Positions 1 to 10,067 of a stretch of DNA of 64,000 bases are shown one piece after another. The translations under genes were made by a program, and so were the position numbers. The notes under the pieces were generated by a model that had not been told where the DNA came from, did no database searches, and saw only the letters and a program-made list of their open reading frames with translations. Position 1 is the first letter of the stretch, and each line of letters opens with the position of its first letter. Location of the stretch: the NCBI GenBank assembly GCA_018136815.1, contig CM030942.1, forward strand, positions 1,635,171 through 1,699,170, written 5' to 3'. This stretch comes from Isochrysis galbana (Eukaryota; Haptophyta; Isochrysidales; Isochrysidaceae).

Positions 1-660
1 TCACGCCTGCTAACCTGTGAGCTGTATGGCACGTATGCAGTTGGCCGCATGAGCTACAAGAAGTGCGTGCTGGTGGTGGCTATCGTCTGCTCGCTTTACA
101 CTTGCAGGGTTCCGTCGAACTCGACGAGGCACTAGCTTCAGCCACTAGAGCTGGAGCACCACCTCTCGGCATAATGGTGGGAGCCGAGTATGAGGGCGTG
201 AGTGATGAAGCGGCGACCTTATCGGACGCTCGAGTAAAGATAGCCATGGCGCCGGCAATGCAGGTGCGCAATCCGAATGCTGACAACATGAACAGCGCTC
301 ACATGTCCGCCCAACGCGACAAGGATTTGACGAGCGCAATGCAAGATTGAACCGGCGCGAGTCATGCCCGCAGAGTATGGACATGACGTGCGATGCTTTC
401 CACGCTCTTGTTCGGGCTAGCTACGATCACGCCAATTACCCGAGTCATTTCACTTGTGCTCCGTCTCGTTGCCGATTGGATGCAGGTACAATCATTGCAC
501 GCTGTCGACTCGTTGAATGTGAACGTGGCAGCGGCCATTGTCCTCGAGCGCATTTTCTCACTCAACAGACTGGCCGCCTGAGATATGGCCGTGCCCGCCT
601 CACCTCACCCCTGCACACGACTATCGCGCTTGAGCTTATAATGTATAATGCGGCGCGCGA
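1..660. other. Intergenic, no supported gene
   Basis: Open frames here are short, overlap on both strands and carry no recognisable motif. I see no splice-linked coding series, RNA gene or clear repeat. The stretch ends at the 13-bp sequence TAGATAAAAACCT (661-673), which recurs at 1842-1854 and probably marks the left side of a retroelement insertion. Confidence 0.5.
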
Positions 661-673
661 TAGATAAAAACCT

Positions 674-1841
674 TAATACCTCAAGAAAAGTCCCAATGAA
701 ACCTCCCCGGCAATCCCAAATAAAAGCCATCCAATACAACTAATCTTATGATTGGTCGCCATGGAGGGGGGCCTCGCGCCCCCCCCACTCTCTCGACTCC
801 CCTCATGGGGGGCGAGAACCATCCACCCCCCTGCGCTGCCTCTTGGCATGTAGGGGGGACTCACCCAGACTGCCCACACTCTCCCTGAGAATCGGGCACA
901 GATCGCACGCCCTGGCCCGCGTTGGCCTGCTTCTCGCTCTGACCAACCCCTCCTCCCCCCGGGCCCCCCTGATCAGGAGCCCCCAGCCAGCTTTTGTCGA
1001 CCGGCAGGGGCTCGAGAGCCAGCGAGGGAGAGGCAGGAGGGGCCAGGACCATGCCCCAGCCTCACCTGCCCCCTGAGCTGTGCTCCCAGGCCCCTGCAGG
1101 CCTCCTGGGGACCTGAAGAGGGGCCGCAGGCGCGCGCCATGGGCCAGAGCCGCAGGGAAGAAAGGAGGAAGAGGGAAGAGGGAGGGGAGGGGGGAGTGGC
1201 AGCTCTCCCCTCCGGCGTTTACGTGTCTTCTCGCCCCGTTTGGGTAAGAGAAGACGGGGGACGGGGGCGCCAGAGCCAGGAGGGAAGGGCCGCGGCTCGC
1301 CGCGGCCACTCGCCTCGGCGAGAGAGATTAGCGCTTCTGGGCTCTCATTCACGAGTGCCCCCCCCCCCCCCCCTGCGTTGTTTTTACCCGAAAGGGTTTC
1401 CCCCCAGCGTGGACTCGAGGAGAGGACGTGCTGGGGTGCGCGGGGTCGGTGCGTGCACTGGGGGGAGGACAAATATCGAGGGGAGGGGGCAGAGCCCCCT
1501 CCCCCCGGTAGCACTCGGACACCTGGCTCGTCAGGCATGGCGGGATTCCGGGACGGAAAAGTTGTGTCCAATTAGCTAGTGGGGTTGGCTAGGATATAAC
1601 ATTAATTATTTTAAAAAAATAAAAGCCATCCAATAGGCCTGCCCCAAACCCACACTCCACACTCCGAACCAGGCTGCTTGGTAGTGCACCGGCACCGGAG
1701 TCGGACCCCGGAAACCGAAGAAAAAGGAATGATGGGGGGAAAGGGAGGAGGTGGAGGGAGGGGATTTAAGGGCGGTGTCGTACCTAGTTCTAGTAGGCGA
1801 GTAGCCCGGAATCTTCAGATGTTATTTTTAAAATTTATTTT
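674..1841 (+). mobile_element. 5'-truncated LINE tail, itself interrupted
   Basis: Bases 1636-1830 match the 3' UTR of the LINE whose tail lies on the minus strand at about 10068-10385. Shared landmarks in order are a GGCCTGCCC block, CACTCCGAACC, CCCCGGAAACC, AAGAAAAAGGAATGA, TTTAAGGGCGGTGT and AATCTTCAGATG, followed by a T/A-rich tail. TAGATAAAAACCT occurs at 661-673 and again at 1842-1854, as expected for a target-site duplication, so the LINE insertion would be 674-1841. Its body is split by a second insertion (737-1616). Only the 3' UTR is present, with no coding sequence, which is typical of a dead-on-arrival LINE copy. Confidence 0.6.
737..1616 (+). mobile_element. Dispersed repeat A, copy 1, with 19-bp target duplication
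   Basis: AAATAAAAGCCATCCAATA occurs at 718-736 and 1617-1635 and bounds an 880-bp insert that ends in an A-rich stretch. The insert has relatives at about 2066-2170 (+, head only), 25376-25541 (-, head only) and 47650-48366 (-, nearly full length). Shared features are a palindromic C/G-rich head ending in an ATGGGGGG block, GGCATG, a GGGCCAGAG...GGAAG purine block, the CTCCCCTCCGGCGTTTA block, the GAGTGGCCGCGGCGAGCCGCGG block and CGAGTGCCCC...CTGCG. Overlapping open frames in it look random. The long target duplication and A-rich end suggest a non-autonomous retroposon; the class is inference. Confidence 0.6.
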
Positions 1842-2065
1842 TAGATAAAAACCTGCTTATTACTACATATTGTTACCGCACACGCAGCCATAGACCCACT
1901 ACTTTCACGCAGCAAAATGTTCGCTACACCCCCACTCCCCTGGCCCCTAGCCCTCCCCCCAACAAGCCTCAGCCGGAGATAAGCAAACCACATACCACAT
2001 TTTTTGATGCTCGGAACGGGCGCAAAGTGCAAAGTGCAAAGTGCACGATGACATCGACAATGTTA

Positions 2066-2170
2066 CTTGGTTGACCCGTGGGGGGGCACGAGCCCCCCCT
2101 CTCTCCACTCCTCCCCTGCCATTGGGGAGGAACCACCCATCACCCATCCTCCTGGCATGCCTGACAGACT
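2066..2170 (+). repeat. Dispersed repeat A, head fragment
   Basis: This stretch contains the G7-CACGAG-C7 palindrome, then CTCTCCACTCCTCCCCTGCCA and a GGGGAGGAACCACC block. It matches the minus strand of 48270-48366 and, more loosely, 770-850. It lies in otherwise featureless DNA and carries no gene. Confidence 0.5.
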
Positions 2171-2179
2171 GCATGGCGG

Positions 2180-3380
2180 TGGGGACTGATGGGCAATTGC
2201 AATTAGCAATTGGTAATCGGGAGAAGGTGAAAATTGAAGTTAGGACATTGGGCAATTAGCTGTGGAGCTATATTTAAGTTGAGCTCGCACTGTGGCGGTG
2301 GTGGTTCCGACGTGAGGACCTCTTGTGGAACCCATCAAGTGTTCATTTCACGGTCTCCTACGTGACAGGCAAGGATACTTACCACTACCACTACACTACT
2401 GGGAAGCACCCATTCGGGTGAAATGTTACCCCCTCCCATGAGTGGATCAGGTGTAAACTTAGTTGGGCTGCTGAAATAGCCCGCGAGCAATCTCGTCTCG
2501 GTTTTGTGTGGGGAGATGACAATAACAAACCCCCAGGCGATCTCAAGCCTGCAAGCTGGCAGCACAACTACCTTACCATGCACGACGCATGATGTTGCAC
2601 ATTTCACGGTACATCTGCGCGCGCGTAGCATTTGTGCCATTGTTTGCTGCGAGCAGTGAGCGCACGGCGATGTAAACAACATTCAACACAAGCGGAGACG
2701 GGCGTCTTCTTCCATGGCATGTGCCATCGAATGTATGAAGAGATGAGGAGTCATCAGCAGCGACGTATGAATACCCTTGCATCGCACCGAGATTCATTGA
2801 TGAACGGGCATGAAATGAGTGTAGGAAAGGCGGTGAGAGAACAGGATGGCCGAATGTCGCCGAAGCAGGAATATCAGCGGGCAATTGTATGTGTCCGACA
2901 GCAAATCACGCTCACATACAGCACGGATTCCCGCGCTTGCCTTTGACCAACTTGCGGATGGTGATGTGTCACGAGTCGATTACACGGACGTTCACAAGGT
3001 AAAATGTGACATGGCCATGCTTGTGCCGGAGCATGTCACGAACACGTATTGCTGGAACTCGTGAAGTACGATCTTGCGAGCCACATACATCGGCTCTGCG
3101 GCATATAATGGAGCCGATTGAAAGACCCAAGGACAAAGTTGGAAGACTTCTGTGCAACCGACAATTATGCAAGCTCCCGATGTCTTACGAGAAACCGAGG
3201 TCGCTCGCACCAATGCCGATGAGGCAAAACAACTGCTGACAGCCAGAGGCATAGGCCGGTGCCGCCCAAAACGGGTGCTCTTTGCGCATCAATAGGAAAG
3301 GAAGCTGGAAAGGAAGCTTGTGACTTTGGTTGGAACGCGTAGGCATGCTTGTCTCCTTGTGCCAAATAAGCTTGCAAGAA
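2180..3380. other. Intergenic, no supported gene
   Basis: No frame in this stretch has a recognisable domain, and the longest ones overlap on opposite strands. I see no repeat match inside the window. It separates the repeat-A fragment from the 3' end of the CRAL-TRIO gene and may include that gene's 3' UTR near 3382. Confidence 0.45.
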
Positions 3381-3381
3381 G

Positions 3382-4791
3382 CTATTCAAAAATGGAGGTA
3401 GCTATGCTGTGAAGATGCTCCCAATGGCTTGAGTGATCGTCATTGTCTACATCATCAGTACAGCTATTGATGCTGAAGGCGCCAGAGGTCCGCGTTTCGT
3501 GCACGCGAGCATAGAGAAAATCTGATATTAATGCTGACGAGGACGTCACAGAGCCTTTCAAGACTGGTATTTGGGGTGAGAGGCCAACGCTCGGAATGAA
3601 AGACTGCGATGGGCCGTACAACTCAAAATTCGGAAGAGGCATGTGGCGACCAGAGTTGCCGTGATGAATCGACGGTGACAGGGCGGAAGGCGAACTTGAC
3701 GAACGCCCACGCATCACTTGGTGTGATGGCGGATGTGCAGCCATACCGAGAGGCGCCTTCGGCGTGGGCTGAGGGTCCAGAGGCGGCGAGTGCCGTGGTC
3801 TCGCGGATTGTTGAGCTGCGACGAATGGGGAAATGCGAGAGGCATCGGGAATCTTGATGCGGCCCCCGGCAGGAATGTGCATATCGTTGGTGCCACCGAG
3901 CCTCCGAGGGATCGTCTCGGGAGGGAAGACCTTCAAAAGATCCTCGAGCTGCTCATTGGCGCCGGACAGGACACGAACTCGGGGTCCGATGTATGATGGA
4001 ATGAACTTCCGTAGAATGGCCCACATTTCCCAAAAGAATGGAGGCGCGTTGACAAAATATACTTGCCGGACGTAAAGCGGGTAGTGCTTGGCAAAGATGC
4101 GCTGGAGCCCCTTGAGAAAAGCGCATGTACCAGGATAGTCGACGTCTTGGAGACGGAGGGTGGAAGGTGACTGAGCACCCGGTCGGTTTTTGTAGATGCC
4201 CAGATCAAAAATCATGCGACCCTGCCCTGTCTGCCGAGGCGCATCGAGAGCCTGGGCAAGCTCGAGCAGATAGGTGTTATGCCAGACTGCTGCAGACATC
4301 AGGGAGCCGCCATCTGTAGCATCAATGCGAGAAAAAGCACGAAAATCGACGTTGCATAGCGCATTGTAGGTGACAGGAAGGCCATCGTGCGAGAGGCCCA
4401 GCACCACTGCCGGCCAATAGCTCTTGATAAAGGTGGCTTCGGGCGACATATCTTGCGCCCACGTGAAGAAGATGTTGTTGACGCCGGTCTCATGTCGCCA
4501 CTGACTCGTCTCGATGAGGCTCTCAGCAGCGCGCGGCACCTTGGAGCGCTGCATGCGCAGGAAGCGGTTGAGCTCGTTGTCGCAGCGGCTGAAGAGCCAC
4601 TCACTTCCCTTTGATCCGGGAGGCGTAAGTTGCGCAAGGAGGACGCGGAGCTGCCGGAGGTGACGGTCAATTTGCTGGGCCTGCATCGGCTCGGCCGCAT
4701 CAGGCACCTTGGAGACGGGCGGCTGTCTATGGATGGAAAGCGAGGCGGCGTCTCTTGAATGGGCCCTCGACGCGACGAGAGCGACGGGCAT
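3382..4791 (-). CDS. CRAL-TRIO (Sec14-like) lipid-binding protein
   Basis: This is a single-exon frame of 469 aa. Residues about 36-110 look like a CRAL-TRIO N-terminal helical region, with FLRMQRSKVPRAAESLIE resembling the usual 'RFLRARKFDVEKA' helix. Residues about 115-300 fit the lipid-binding lobe: YWPAVVLGLSHDGLPV, then a Sec14-type core FVNAPPFFWEMWAILRKF and the closing PPETIPRRLGGT that corresponds to 'LPxExGG'. Proteins of this family bind a phosphoinositide or other hydrophobic ligand and move it between membranes. The C-terminal 170 residues are Ser/Pro-rich and of unknown role. The coding strand upstream of the start is a long purine/pyrimidine tract (about 4840-5125), so the start, the first ATG after the tract, is likely but not certain. 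Confidence 0.8.
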   Translation of the reverse strand: MPVALVASRAHSRDAASLSIHRQPPVSKVPDAAEPMQAQQIDRHLRQLRVLLAQLTPPGSKGSEWLFSRCDNELNRFLRMQRSKVPRAAESLIETSQWRHETGVNNIFFTWAQDMSPEATFIKSYWPAVVLGLSHDGLPVTYNALCNVDFRAFSRIDATDGGSLMSAAVWHNTYLLELAQALDAPRQTGQGRMIFDLGIYKNRPGAQSPSTLRLQDVDYPGTCAFLKGLQRIFAKHYPLYVRQVYFVNAPPFFWEMWAILRKFIPSYIGPRVRVLSGANEQLEDLLKVFPPETIPRRLGGTNDMHIPAGGRIKIPDASRISPFVAAQQSARPRHSPPLDPQPTPKAPLGMAAHPPSHQVMRGRSSSSPSALSPSIHHGNSGRHMPLPNFELYGPSQSFIPSVGLSPQIPVLKGSVTSSSALISDFLYARVHETRTSGAFSINSCTDDVDNDDHSSHWEHLHSIATSIFE

Positions 4792-4834
4792 GCCAGCCGC
4801 CCCTGGTGCTCCACAGTCGTGGGAGTCGCTCTGG

Positions 4835-5125
4835 GAAGGGGGGGGAGCTGAGGCGAGGGGGGGGGAGGGGGAAGGGGGAGAGGGGGAAGGGGGAGAGGGG
4901 GAGGGAGGGGGAGAGCGAGAAGAAGAGGAAAGGGGGGGGGGGGGGCGGGGGGGAGGAACGCGCAGGGGAGGCGAGGGCGGGGGGGAGATTGGGGCGGACG
5001 CGGGGCGGGAGGGGGAGGGGAGGATTCGAGAGTCCTCTCTCTCTCTCTTCCCTCTCTTTTCTCTTCCCTCTCTGTCTCTTCATCTCCCCCCCAGGCCCCC
5101 GCCCCCCCCCCCCCTCTCTCTCTCT
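4835..5125. repeat. Purine/pyrimidine low-complexity tract upstream of CRAL-TRIO gene
   Basis: About 200 bp of G/A sequence (GGGGGAGGGGGAA repeats and poly-G runs) on the plus strand changes at about 5035 to CT-rich and then C-rich sequence. Every frame crossing it on either strand stays open because of composition, which produces several false Pro/Gly/Arg-rich frames. It sits directly upstream of the CRAL-TRIO start codon. Similar strand-asymmetric tracts precede other genes in this window. Confidence 0.8.
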
Positions 5126-5655
5126 GAGGGCATCGAATACGCCGCACAGAGAGCGAACTCGAGCTACAATCCTGGTAGCCCAACGTTCTCTGAAACATCT
5201 ATCCCAACCTCTCTCCTCCGGTGGAGAACTGCGCGAGATGCGCCGCGCCTGCTGTGCCCCCGAGCAGCCGTCGGCGCCACATCTACGACATCTCGCGAGA
5301 AGCAGAAGAGTCAAAGGTGGGGGGAGGGGAGGGGGCGAGGAGGGCCTCTCGCGATGCCGAATCCATCCCCCAAGAGATCCGCGCTCGGTGGACGGAGAGC
5401 TGCAGAGAGCTCCCCGTCTATGATCGGCTCGATCTCGGTGTCTTCAGATAGGGTGTAAAAGCTTCTGGTAGCTCGCGGACGTCGAGATTGCGGCTCTCCA
5501 GATCTCGGAGGTCGAGCCAGGCGGCGGGGAGCTCCTCCTCGCTGGGACCCGAGCCCGCTTCTCTCCCGATCTGAAGTGATCTCGCGCAAGCTCAACGGGG
5601 CGGCCCTGGCCTGCGAGGTTCGTCAGTGGGATCCAGACGAGACGCTAAGAACTTC
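5126..5655. other. Leader/intergenic region, no supported gene
   Basis: This stretch lies upstream of the minus-strand CRAL-TRIO gene and may hold its promoter and 5' UTR. Short frames on both strands lack domains. It contains short GATCTCGGTG/GATCTCGGAGGTCGAG direct repeats near 5430-5515. Confidence 0.4.
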
Positions 5656-6146
5656 TTAACTGTTTACTGCCGGAGCATGCAAATGGATGCTTCAAACGAC
5701 ATATTTCGTCCCTGCTCGCCAACGCCTTGAGGGGTGCCCATGAGGTGCTGGGGGAGCCTCAGGGACATCCTTCCCCACATTTCCCACCCATTTTCAACAC
5801 AATAGGTCGAGATTGTAGTATGGAATTATGGAGAAAATAGGCCCGGGGGCGAAGCAGCCATTTGGATGCTTCAGTTTACCAAATAATCCACGTGTGCACG
5901 TTAGAAAGAGGTGTGAGAGGTTGAGGGGAGGGCGGCGCGGCACAACGGAGTGGGACTGGGAGGGAGAGGGGGGGGGGAGGGGGGGGGAGGGGAGGGGGGG
6001 GGGGATCGGGAAAAATTTGATCATCTCTTTCTTTGCGGAAAGCGTCGCTTATATCGTTGAACATGTCTTCCTCTCTTCTCTCACCTCAAAAAACCAAACA
6101 TCGAAGCATCCATTTGCATGCTGCGCTCCCGGCAGTAAAGAGTTAA
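5656..6146. mobile_element. TTAA-flanked terminal-inverted-repeat element (piggyBac-like MITE)
   Basis: A TTAA at 5656-5659 is followed by CTGTTTACTGCCGGAGCATG and AAATGGATGCTTC. The opposite end, read on the minus strand from 6142, begins CTCTTTACTGCCGGGAG, continues GCATGCAAATGGATGCTTC, and is bounded by TTAA at 6143-6146. The two ends therefore form an inverted repeat of about 35-40 bp with one small insertion. A third ATTTGGATGCTTC lies inside near 5861. The interior (483 bp between the TTAAs) has a poly-G tract and no transposase. TTAA duplication is characteristic of the piggyBac superfamily; the assignment is inference. Confidence 0.55.
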
Positions 6147-6600
6147 TTGAGCCCGCGGGGTGGGGTGGGGGGGGGGGGGGGGGGAAGTTGGAATCCCAGC
6201 TTGGCTGGCTTCACGAGCGGCCCCTCTCATCAAGTGGACGCTCGATACAATCCCTTCCATTATAAGCGGCCTGCGGGTGAGAGGGACCACCCGCGGTATT
6301 ACGCGAAAACCGTCGGGTGGAAGAGTGCCGAGAATTGGGCATGGGAAGAGACCCAAATACGCTAATTACGTATCAAAATAATGCGCAAAAAATATGCGAG
6401 TGGGCCACCCAAAATTAAAGGTGTGAGGCGCACGGAGGGGGGGGGGGGCGCTAGCGCTAGGGCGCTAGGGTTGTGGGTTGGTGTGGCTAGTGGTTGGTGG
6501 GAAACTGGAAACTGGGGCGGGGGAGCGATATTGAAATTGGAAATTGGAGCGGGGTGATGTGTGTGGTGTGGGAGGGGGAGGGCTCAGGACTCAGGACCAT
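6147..6600. other. Intergenic with poly-G runs
   Basis: Contains a run of about 20 G near 6164-6184 and another near 6438-6450, and short repeated GGAAACTGGAAACTGGGGCGG phrases at 6499-6550. No gene is supported. Confidence 0.5.
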
Positions 6601-6890
6601 ATCAGAGCAAGGCTGATCTCACTCTTGGAGATTGCCTGCGAGGGCGCGCCGGCGTCTAGTGCGGAACGCGGTTCTTGTTCTTGCGGGGAGCGGGGAGCTC
6701 GGGAGCTCATGACTCATGAGCTCATGGAGCTTTCCTCGGGAGTGACTACGGACTACGGGCATGGTGATCGACGCACGACGCACGACGCACGACGCACGGA
6801 GGGCGCGGAAGTGCGGAAGGAGGCTTGTGATGGGGGGGTGGGGGTGGCAGGTCGCAGGCGACTGGGAGTGGCTCAGGTGCGTGCTTGACT
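6600..6890 (+). repeat. Dispersed repeat C, copy 1
   Basis: The sequence from AGAGCAAGGCTGATCTCACT through GCCTGCGAGGGCGCGCCGGC, GGAACGCGGTTCTTG and GAGCTCATGGAGCTTTCCT recurs at 19752-19862 (+) and 21045-21158 (-). The 6768-6890 half, with four CGACGCA/CACGACG units and a GGAGGGCGCGGAAGTGCGG block, recurs on the minus strand at 20936-21030. It lies just upstream of the long LINE. The shared part can be read as a peptide (LLEIACEGAP), so it may derive from a coding exon. Confidence 0.6.
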
Positions 6891-6945
6891 TGTATTGACT
6901 CGTGGACTCGGGGTATAGACTCGGGAACCACTCGGGGACCCTGCT

Positions 6946-9906
6946 AGCGGCGTCGCGGTGGCGATCAGAGAAACAGCTGAAAGGATAGCCGCTAGGAAGG
7001 AGACCCTAGAAGTGATGTTAAAAGGGAGATGTATATCAGTGAGAATAAACATAGACGACATCCAGTATCGTATAATATCCATATATCTCAGCGCACAACC
7101 CGGGCCCCGCGGAAGGCAAATAGCCGAACTTAGCCAAAAGCTAGCCACTCTCGACCCTACTCCAACTATAATTGGGGGCGACTTGAACTGCGTAGAAAAC
7201 AGCGCGCACGACACCCGAAGAGTGGGCGACACGCCCTACGCCAATACACACGGCGAAAAATGGAAAGCACTAGCTAGAAGGCATAGGCTCCAAGACGCCC
7301 ATCACACGATGCGTTTGGGACCAAACGCAGGCTACACGAGAATGGCCGCCACCATCCACACGAGAATCGATCGCATATACCATAGCAAAGACACAGATGC
7401 CTTTCAATGGCAGCAGCACGGACCGTGCCCGGACTTGTTCTCCGGCAAAGCCGCGTCGGACCACCTCCCCGTCCTTGCCCTTTTTGAAACGCCGGGATAC
7501 AGAAAGGGAAGGAACTTTGACAAGCCGATAGACCTAGGCATAATACACGAGAAGGGAGCGCTGAAAACGATAGAACTATTGCTCCAAACAGCCAGCCGAA
7601 AGCTCGGCGAGGGGGAAGACATAGAGACCGTATGGGCCGATACAAAAGAGAACATAGCTACTTTCCTAAGGGAGGAGACGGCGGCGAGACTAAAACCTAC
7701 CATACAATCTGAGCTAGAGCTCAAAGCCGTGAGACTTAATATTCGTCTTGCGAAACGAGGACCGGATGAGAGACTCGCGGCAGAGCTCGCGAAAACGCAA
7801 TCGGAGCTAACGGAGGAGAGGGGAAGAATTCCGCTCAAAAACCTCCCGCTCTATCGACAGCTCCGCCGGGAAGACTTACACTCAAAAGAGTTTTTTGCGC
7901 AGCTAAAACCGCGCAAATGGAAAGCAAGCGTTAAGGAGCTATACCGCACGGAAACATGGGACATCCCCGTGCACTCTCAGAACGACACAGTTACTTCGGA
8001 CAAAGATATAAGGAGGGAATTTCGCAAATATTATGTTTGGTTGTATTCTCCCAAAAGCGCTCAGCGCATACCCCAACTGGAGACGGCGCTGGCCGACCGC
8101 CCGCTAAGCGACCTGGATCGCCGCCGGCTGGAGGGCGCCATCGACGTTGAAGAAACCAGACAGGCCATAAAGAGCATCGGCTCGGGAAAGAGCGCGGGCC
8201 CGGATGGGTTGCCGGCGGAAGTGTACAAGGCGCACGAGAAGTTAGCAGCGCCGCTGCTAACGCAGCTATACAACCAAGCGCTAGTCACGGGAACCCTGGC
8301 GTTCACTCTAAGAGAAGGCGACATAATACTGCTATACAAAAAAGGCGACGCGCGAGATCCGCGCAACTCTAGGCCTATCACATTGCTGCAGAGCGACTAT
8401 AAAATACTAGCCAAAATACTGACGAACAGACTTAGTAAAGTGATAGGAAAACTAATATCGGAAAACCAACTGGGATTCGTGCCAAGGAGGCTCATTAGCG
8501 AAGCTACGCACCTCCTCCAACTCACAAGGGCTTATCTTGATGAGACCGGGGACCCGGGATTGCTGCTAGCCCTAGACTGGGAGAAGGCCTTCGATAGAGT
8601 AAGCTGGGAATTCTATCATTTGGCGCTCAAGCTACTCAACTTCGGGCCTAACTTTCAGACGCTAGCGAAAGCGCTTACGAGTGAGGACGCTCGGCCAATA
8701 CGCACGATCAAAACCAACGGCGGGAGGAGCTACCCCTTCACGGTAAGGAGCGGAATGCCGCAAGGCTGCCCGCTGTCCCCTCTCACATTTCTCCTGACAA
8801 CGGAGGCACTCACCCGGGCCATCAACGGGGACGAAGACATAGCTGGGGTGAACCTGAATGGCTATAGCCTAAAGATAAGCCAATTTGCCGATGACACGGC
8901 GCTGATAGCACGAGACTATAAGAGTCTTCAGAGATCCCTGGAATGGGTGGAGTTACACGAAAAAGCAACGGGAGGTAAGACCAACACAAACAAATTTCAA
9001 GGCCTGAGGATGGGGTCCCAAAGATTGCGAAAACCGCCATGGAACATGCGCAAGTATAACTGGATAAGCAACGCGGAATACCTAACCGTATTGGGCGTCC
9101 CCTTAGGCGCACCGGAGGCCCTCAAGCCTTTTTGGTCGAGTCTGGCGGACAAGATCGAAGACAGAGTCGCCAAACTATCACCGGCTACTAACTGTATGAC
9201 GATCTTCGGGCGAACGTCCGTGGCAAACTTTATAGTATATGGAATGCCCAGATACTGGCTGCAAACATTGGCCGCCCCCAAGTGGTTCCACGCACGGGTA
9301 CAAAGAGCAGTAGACGCCGTCCTCTGGACTAGCCCGTACACTAACAAACAGAATAAATGGATGAGATACCCATGCTACACCACAACACACGAGAAAAGCG
9401 CGACCAGAACATTGGGGCTGGGACTCCTAGATTGGTCGGCCCACATAAAAGCACTACAAGCTAAATGGATCCTAAACTACTTGAATGCGCGGAAGGCACT
9501 ATGGAAACATGGCCTCGATGCCTGGTTCTGTAGGACCGGTCTGGGAAGAGGCGCCGTCCTCTCTGCGATCCCTACGAAAGCGTTGACGGGCAGCATTAGA
9601 GGAAACCCGGCACTCCCAACCTTCTGGAAAGAGGCCCTCGCGAATTTTAGAGACCTCGACATAAAACCTTCTTTCCTTACGCGGGAAGGCGCGCTCTCAC
9701 AGCCAATATGGCATAACCTACACATCCCCCCCCCTGCGATACGGGCCCCGTGGGCGCGCCTATGGGAATCACTTCACACTAACGTAGTTCACAACGTCTT
9801 CAAGGACGGCGCCCTCACGACGCCGTACAGCAAGGAAGAGTGCTCGGCATATATAGAGCACCTGCCCGAAACCTTCATGCACGCACGAAGGCCGCGTGAT
9901 ACATAA
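6946..9906 (+). pseudogene. LINE ORF2 part 1: endonuclease + reverse transcriptase
   Basis: The frame has no true N-terminus: the first codon in the open frame is GTG at 6958, and LINE-like residues continue a few codons upstream, so the start was lost by 5' truncation. Residues 1-185 (from 6958) are the C-terminal two thirds of an endonuclease/exonuclease/phosphatase domain, with IIGGDLNCVEN and the catalytic SDHLPV. Reverse transcriptase follows: LYKKGDARDPRNSRPITLL, LALDWEKAFDRVSW, SGMPQGCPLSPL and the active site QFADDTALI. After the RT the thumb and connection region continues (RYWLQTLAAPKWFH). At about 9885-9895 the reading frame shifts: the original ends at 9906, while the expected continuation VIHKKEFLDSWDIVV is in the frame starting at 9896. 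With the frameshift and the nested insertion the copy cannot encode a complete protein. Confidence 0.85.
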
Positions 9907-10067
9907 AAAGGAATTCCTTGACTCATGGGACATAGTCGTAGGTTATGCGACAAGACTGTTAGAGCGAGCGAAAGAGCGCCCCCCTCAAGATATTAAAGGG
10001 GAGGAGCCGCACGCTTGCGGCTCCCAGCCACAGGAGCCAGGGGATGCGATACCTCGCAGAGAGAAAA
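9896..10067 (+). pseudogene. LINE ORF2 continuation after frameshift
   Basis: This frame carries KKEFLDSWDIVVGYATRL, which aligns with RDKFLESWDTIVTYSKTI in the nested LINE copy. It therefore continues the ORF2 that stopped at 9906 in another frame. It runs into the poly-A edge (10068-10076) of the minus-strand LINE insertion. The next segment of the same protein is at 12165-13002. Confidence 0.7.

Noticed and set aside
4299..5458. Several 195-299 residue frames around 4300-5460
   Set aside because: They arise from the purine/pyrimidine tract and from antisense of the CRAL-TRIO gene; no domain is present.
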